Of a stretch of 10,480 nucleotides of DNA, positions 7,801 to 10,480 are shown one piece after another. The stretch lies in NCBI GenBank assembly GCA_016932955.1, contig JAFGBV010000203.1:1-10480 (forward strand). Reading direction: 5' to 3'. A program made the translations under genes and the position numbers. Under the pieces are notes generated by a model. It did no database searches. It was not told the origin of the DNA and saw nothing but the letters and a program-made list of their open reading frames with translations. The DNA is from Anaerolineales bacterium. GTDB lineage: Bacteria > Chloroflexota > Anaerolineae > Anaerolineales > UBA4823. How positions within the stretch are numbered: position 1 is the stretch's first letter; every line of letters begins with the position of its first letter.

Positions 7801-8208
7801 ATGCGCGCCCTGCTGCGTTGGGTGACGCGCGGGCGGGAGTGTGCCTTGCAAGATACCCAGGCGCCCACCGCCGCAGCTACCTGCCCGGCGCAGAGCTCCT
7901 CCCTTTCTTTTGGGGTAAGTTGGAGCGGCACCGACGATATGAGCGGCATTGCTTCCTACGATGTGCAGTACCGTGTTGGCACGGGAAGTTGGGCGGATTG
8001 GCCTGGTCTGAGCGCTGTGACCTTGACCTCATCCACCTTTGGTCCCACCACCCCGGTGACGGTGCAGCGCGGCGAGACCTACGCCTTCCGCGTCCGCGCC
8101 CGCGACAATGCCGGAAACCTTGGTACTTATGCACCAGATGGGGATTGTTCGACCATTATCCTATCAGATTACCAGATTTTCCTCCCCCTGGCGGTGCGCA
8201 ACCCATGA
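4843..8208 (+). CDS. secreted beta-propeller-like repeat protein with DUF4350/GATase1-like and FnIII-like domains
   Basis: This protein of 1121 residues is probably exported. The N-terminus MKTRRIVVQLLSS plus the hydrophobic stretch MIVMVSLVGV is a Sec signal peptide, likely cut after VQA (residue 25). Residues 94-755 are 14 repeats with a WDGSAWHALG...V...V.GDLYVGGDF..AGG...AD.IARW pattern, 39-55 residues each and mostly 46-51. Residues 759-1000 resemble the DUF4350/GATase1-like fold: SILFDEAHDEENT, a YDALMLASP strand, AAEQQAIQDYIATGGGVLALG. Residues 1004-1100 look like a fibronectin-III or Ig-like domain (SWSGTDDMSGIASYDVQYR, YAFRVRARDNAGN). The last residues are YQIFLPLAVRNP. The start at 4843 is fixed by GGAGGAGG at 4830-4837 and the signal peptide; the frame opens earlier at 4792 with no site. 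No catalytic set is evident, so I infer a surface or extracellular binding role. It has its own promoter and stands alone. Confidence 0.9.
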   Translation: MKTRRIVVQLLSSMIVMVSLVGVQAQQLAPAEAAALEAAHPVAELLHPDGSLALPPGYQGAIDPDGWRMDYDAQGAPLFMPAASANPPAPQGDWYALGNGLGDQVFAILAFGSDIYVGGDFQDAGGNTDADYIARWDGAAWHAVGGGLDGTVYDIENVGNILCIAGNFTSHVAILAGSTWNAVGGGVGSYVYDLEAVGGDLYVGGGFEDANTIGHADYLARWSFDDMAWHAVNGASAILDGPVYAIESVGGDLYVGGNFTAAGALTLNRIGRWNIASASWHAMGSGVGNRVYTLQSVGADLYVGGWFENAGGISQADYVAHWDGSAWHALGGTEDALNGIVARLLVIGPNLYAGGDFTQAGGDPKANYLARWDGSSWHAVTGGGGNGVNGTVLVMAALGANLYAGGEFTSADGDASNSHIARWDTTPALPFWDDLGTRFDPYDVVKTLVVLGEHLYIGGSFSDAGGNPQADNVAHWDGSAWQALGAGLDGSVIVMVAQGPYIYAGGDFDGGIARWDGSAWSQLGNGLGGDQKVRDIEVVGGDLYVGGDFENAGGDPNADNIARWDGSAWHAMGTGINGRVTTVETHGLLIYAGGYFEDNGGIDAADYIVYWDGLGWWPLSAVPLNDWVEHIQSDGQYIYASGWFTDVAGDPDADCYAIWYGGAWYPWIIGIGEETYISTFTVVGPDFYHSGLFGTSGPGGYIDHWDGTSWNGMGGGLNSSADQIVVVGPDVYVAGWFTQAGGNAQAMGIARYGRIQPRSILFDEAHDEENTIDWARAQLLNPEHPEWIYFGKLVEALGDEFTFTRNTSAELTLELLSGYDALMLASPRAAFSAAEQQAIQDYIATGGGVLALGNCDNDNSANELITGYGMTFHPRCLFGPIPDWNGDFEVTDFASHFALVGSDRYIPNWGQSLDLAPTGVYTTTELITTDDDIWEDTNRNDAYDLDDRTGPFTMAAATETGCGRLAAISDNDFQDDAFDYRDNGPLMRALLRWVTRGRECALQDTQAPTAAATCPAQSSSLSFGVSWSGTDDMSGIASYDVQYRVGTGSWADWPGLSAVTLTSSTFGPTTPVTVQRGETYAFRVRARDNAGNLGTYAPDGDCSTIILSDYQIFLPLAVRNP
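5122..7104 (+). repeat. 14 tandem coding repeats of about 47 codons
   Basis: Units begin at the second conserved Trp, at residues 94, 141, 180, 229, 280, 327, 377, 432, 481, 520, 569, 616, 664 and 710. Spacings are 47, 39, 49, 51, 47, 50, 55, 49, 39, 49, 47, 48 and 46 residues. Two short units (141-179 and 481-519) have lost part of the AGG...AD segment. Some copies are alike at DNA level, for example 5750-5835 and 6476-6560, suggesting growth by duplication; the later copies (616-710) are the most diverged. The length and the one-Trp, one-YVGG-strand pattern suit a four-stranded propeller blade, and 14 units would make two seven-bladed propellers, but this is inference. Confidence 0.88.
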
Positions 8209-8286
8209 TGGGTGGGGAGTTTCTATAGGTCAGAAAATCCTGGGTGCAGGCAATGCCACACCCCTGCAACACAGATCGTCGCTTAC

Positions 8287-8310
8287 TCCCGCCCCAGTGT
8301 AGGGGCGGGG
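8287..8310 (+). terminator. GC-rich hairpin after the secreted protein gene
   Basis: CCCGCCCC (8288-8295) pairs with GGGGCGGG (8302-8309) across a 6-base loop, with one extra T-G pair outside. It lies 79 bases after the stop codon. There is no following T-tract (GACTTAAAATAG), so if it ends transcription it does so as a stem only or with Rho. Confidence 0.45.
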
Positions 8311-8325
8311 GACTTAAAATAGAAC

Positions 8326-8365
8326 TTGGGGTGCAAGTGGGCTTTGCAGCTCGCTTGCACCCCAA
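8326..8365. terminator. perfect 12-bp inverted repeat, possible terminator
   Basis: TTGGGGTGCAAG at 8326-8337 is matched by CTTGCACCCCAA at 8354-8365 with a 16-base loop that can form a small inner stem. It stands between the secreted protein gene and the exporter promoter. No T-run follows on the + strand; on the - strand the stem is followed by GTTCTATTTTA, which is more terminator-like, though no - strand gene is present. It may also be a mobile or dispersed palindrome. Confidence 0.5.
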
Positions 8366-8404
8366 CCCACGTCTATAAAAAAGCGCGGGAGGGTGGAGGG
8401 GGCA

Positions 8405-8433
8405 TAGACAAAAGATACTTTCGGGTATAGAAT
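8405..8433 (+). promoter_or_regulatory. sigma70-type promoter of the ABC-2 exporter operon
   Basis: TAGACA at 8405-8410 (five of six -35 positions) and TAGAAT at 8428-8433 (five of six -10 positions) are separated by exactly 17 bases. Predicted start of transcription is near 8440, some 60 bases before the ATPase start codon. The same TAGAAT hexamer is used by the promoter before the ABC-F gene. Confidence 0.65.
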
Positions 8434-8502
8434 TTTGTTTGCTCGGATCCATCCCGCCAAACATGGATGAATCGTTATCACTTGTTGCAAAGGAGCGACT
8501 CT

Positions 8503-9375
8503 ATGAGTGTGATCGAAGTTAGCAATCTGACCAAGTATTACGGCAAAGCGCGGGGGATCGTGGATGTCTCTTTCAACGTTGAAGAAGGCGAAATCTTTGG
8601 CTTCATCGGCCCAAACGGCGCCGGGAAATCCACCACCATCCGCCTGCTGCTATCGCTGATCCATCCGACCAGCGGGACAGGGAAGGTGTTCGGCAAAGAT
8701 GTGGTCAGCCAGGGGCCGTTAATCCGCCGCGACATCGGCTACCTGCCTTCGGAGGTGTATTACTACGAAGGAATGAAAGTGATCGACCTGCTCAAGTATT
8801 CGGCGAGCTTTTACGAAAGCGACTGCAACGAGCGCATGCGGGCGCTCTCCGAGACGATGGAGCTGGAGATGAACCGCCGCATCAGCGATCTTTCGTATGG
8901 GAACAAGAAGAAGGTGGGCATTGTGCAGGGTTTGCTGCACAGCCCCAAGCTGCTCTTCCTGGACGAGCCGACGGCAGGCCTGGACCCGCTGATGCAGCGC
9001 AAGTTCTTCGACCTGGTGCGGGAAGAAAACGCGCGCGGGGTGACGGTGTTCTTCTCCTCGCACATTTTAGGCGAGGTGCAGCGGCTGTGCACGCGGGTGG
9101 GTATCATCCGCGAGGGCAAGATTGCGGAAATCTCGGACATCCGCACGCTGCAGCAGAACAACTACAAGAAGGTGCGGGTGACGGCAGAGGGACTGAGCCC
9201 GGCTGCCTTTGAGCTGCCGGGGGTGACCAATGTGCAGACGGAAAACGGCACGCTGAGCTTCTTCTTCAAGGGCGACATCAATGCGGTTGTGCAAAAGATC
9301 AGCGGAATCCAACTGGCTGATGTGACGATCGAGGAGCCGACGCTGGAAGAAATTTTCATGCACTACTACGAATAG
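8503..9375 (+). CDS. ABC-2-type exporter ATP-binding protein
   Basis: This is a cytoplasmic ATPase subunit of 290 residues that should drive the membrane partners encoded next. Motifs in order: Walker A GPNGAGKST (36-44), signature LSYGN (130-134, in place of LSGGQ), Walker B LLFLDEPTAGLD (150-161) with the catalytic E, and the switch histidine in SSH (187). The Q-loop position reads DIGYLPSE, the YLP form common in BcrA/CcmA-like exporters. Residues 215-290 form the extra C-terminal domain found in this group (GLSPAAFELPGVTNV, then VTIEEPTLEEIFMHYYE, a standard ending). The ATG at 8503 has AAAGGAG at 8489-8495, 7 bases away; an in-frame ATG at 8467 is upstream without a site. It is 9 bases from the permease gene. 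Relatives export peptides, antibiotics or lipids; the substrate is unknown. Confidence 0.95.
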   Translation: MSVIEVSNLTKYYGKARGIVDVSFNVEEGEIFGFIGPNGAGKSTTIRLLLSLIHPTSGTGKVFGKDVVSQGPLIRRDIGYLPSEVYYYEGMKVIDLLKYSASFYESDCNERMRALSETMELEMNRRISDLSYGNKKKVGIVQGLLHSPKLLFLDEPTAGLDPLMQRKFFDLVREENARGVTVFFSSHILGEVQRLCTRVGIIREGKIAEISDIRTLQQNNYKKVRVTAEGLSPAAFELPGVTNVQTENGTLSFFFKGDINAVVQKISGIQLADVTIEEPTLEEIFMHYYE

Positions 9376-9384
9376 GCAGAGACC

Positions 9385-10194
9385 ATGAACGCAAACATCT
9401 TCAAGCATGAAATCCGCATACGTGTGCGATCGGTGATCATCTGGTCGCTGTCTTTGGCGGCGCTTTTTGGAGTTTTTTTCTCCTTCTTTTCGGTATTTGC
9501 TGACCAGGCTGCGCTGGTACAGGATATGATGGAGAATTTTCCGCAGGAATTACGCGCTGCCTTCGCCCTGGATAGAATGGATATGGCCAGCGTGCTGGGT
9601 TTTTACAGCCTGATCTACATCTTCAGCCAGCTTTGCCTGGCGATCCAGGCGAGCAACTATGGCTTTGGGCTGGTCTCCATTGAGGAAAGCGAATTGACGG
9701 CAGATTTCCTGCTGAGCAAGCCGGTCAGCCGTTCGCAGGTAATGACCAGCAAGCTACTGGCGGCATTGCTCAGCCTGGCGATCACCAACGTGGTGGTGTG
9801 GGTGGTCAGTTTTACAGTAATAGAGTTCTCGCGCGGGGAACGTGAATATGAGCCAGGCACACTGGTCTTACTGCTGCTCGGGGTGATCATCTTCCAGCTC
9901 TTTTTCCTGAGCCTTGGGCTGGTGATCTCGCTGCTGGTGAAGCGCGTACGCAGCGTGACACCGTATGCGCTCGGCCTTGGCTTTGGCGCGTACGTACTGA
10001 ATGCCTTTAGCGGGGTGTTTGGCGATGTGAAACTGGAGCTGATCACGCCCTTTAAACACCTGGACCCAACTTATATCGTTCACAATGGCGCGTTTGACAC
10101 ACCCCTGGTGCTGCTCAATGTGGGGGTCAGCCTGGTATCGCTGGCAGTGAGTTATTGGCTGTATATCCGCCGCGACATCCCGGCGGTGTCGTGA
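9385..10194 (+). CDS. ABC-2 family permease subunit 1
   Basis: This is a membrane protein of 269 residues with about six predicted transmembrane helices: roughly 17-39, 70-97, 123-147, 159-185, 191-213 and 240-261. Residues 99-122 carry IEESELTADFLLSKPVSRSQ, the cytoplasmic loop typical of ABC-2 permeases (E...T.E.LLS.PVSR), which contacts the ATPase. It starts 9 bases after the ATPase stop with only a weak ribosome site, so translation is probably coupled. Its N-terminal half aligns with the next gene (IFKHEIR...VIIWS, FSVFA, LGFY). With the ATPase and the second permease it should form an exporter with two non-identical membrane halves. Confidence 0.92.
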   Translation: MNANIFKHEIRIRVRSVIIWSLSLAALFGVFFSFFSVFADQAALVQDMMENFPQELRAAFALDRMDMASVLGFYSLIYIFSQLCLAIQASNYGFGLVSIEESELTADFLLSKPVSRSQVMTSKLLAALLSLAITNVVVWVVSFTVIEFSRGEREYEPGTLVLLLLGVIIFQLFFLSLGLVISLLVKRVRSVTPYALGLGFGAYVLNAFSGVFGDVKLELITPFKHLDPTYIVHNGAFDTPLVLLNVGVSLVSLAVSYWLYIRRDIPAVS

Positions 10195-10205
10195 GGAGGT
10201 GGAAA

Positions 10206-10480
10206 ATGAACATCTTTCTGCGCGAACTGAGGGCGAACCTGAAGTCCCTGATCATCTGGAGTGTCATCATCGGACTGCTGATCATGATCGCGGTGGCGAA
10301 ATTTTCCGCTTTTGCGGGCAACCCGGAGATGCTGGCGATGATCGATGCCATGCCCCCGGCAATGCTGGACGCCTTGAGCATGCGCGCCTTTAACCTGACG
10401 ACGCTGAGTGGTTTCTATGGGATCATGTTCGTGTATTTTGGCTTGATGGGGGCGATTGCGGCGGCGATGTGGGGAAGCGA
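10206..10480 (+). CDS. ABC-2 family permease subunit 2, N-terminal part
   Basis: The frame opens at ATG 10206 and runs past the window end, giving 91 residues so far. The ribosome site AGGAGGT (10194-10200) is strong, overlaps the stop codon of the upstream permease and leaves a 5-base spacer, so the two are tightly coupled. The visible part starts MNIFLRELRANLKSLIIWSV, has a first transmembrane helix at about 15-30, a soluble stretch with MLAMIDAMPPAML, and a second helix from about 70 (LSGFYGIMFVYFGLMGAIAA). The layout matches subunit 1 residue by residue (IIWS, FSAFA, LSGFY), so the pair arose by tandem duplication. The rest of the protein is beyond the window. Confidence 0.9.
   Translation, partial: MNIFLRELRANLKSLIIWSVIIGLLIMIAVAKFSAFAGNPEMLAMIDAMPPAMLDALSMRAFNLTTLSGFYGIMFVYFGLMGAIAAAMWGS

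Overview
The window looks like chromosomal DNA of a Chloroflexota bacterium, probably an Anaerolineae-like lineage. The main clues are a large secreted repeat protein ending in an LPLAVRN-type tail, which I recall as common on exported Chloroflexota proteins, moderately high GC, and the style of the ABC-F and ABC-2 genes. This assignment is inferred; there is no rRNA, tRNA or other decisive marker gene here. Every supported gene is on the + strand. I found no CRISPR array, RNA gene or complete mobile element.

Layout. (1) Bases 2-316 are the right-hand end of an IS256/mutator-family insertion sequence: the transposase C-terminus, then a perfect 16-bp inverted repeat that may include the element's terminal repeat. 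(2) Bases 420-2030 carry two diverged proteins that share a C-terminal helix-hairpin-helix region resembling DUF4332. The first is visibly AT-richer than its surroundings. (3) Bases 2124-2612 encode a DinB-family metal-binding four-helix protein. (4) Bases 2621-4457 hold an extended -10 promoter, a leader of about 170 nt with several strong hairpins, and an ABC-F ATPase (ribosome-acting, possibly antibiotic protection). (5) Bases 4458-4842 are a 385-bp gap with a consensus-like extended -10 promoter and a large hairpin in the untranslated leader. (6) Bases 4843-8208 encode a 1121-residue exported protein: signal peptide, 14 tandem units of about 47 residues that look like beta-propeller blades (possibly two seven-bladed propellers), a DUF4350/GATase1-like domain, a fibronectin-III-like domain and the C-terminal LPLAVRN motif. 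(7) Bases 8209-8502 hold two stable hairpins and then a well-formed sigma70-type promoter. (8) Bases 8503-10480 are an ABC-2 exporter operon: an ATPase and two tandem paralogous permeases, the second cut by the window end.

How they work together. The last three genes almost certainly form one exporter with an asymmetric permease pair. The second DUF4332-like gene and the DinB gene may be co-transcribed. The ABC-F gene and the secreted protein gene each have their own promoter and look like single-gene units. Nothing here is a clearly new defence or biosynthetic system. The most unusual items are the architecture of the secreted protein, the structured ABC-F leader and the paired DUF4332-like proteins.
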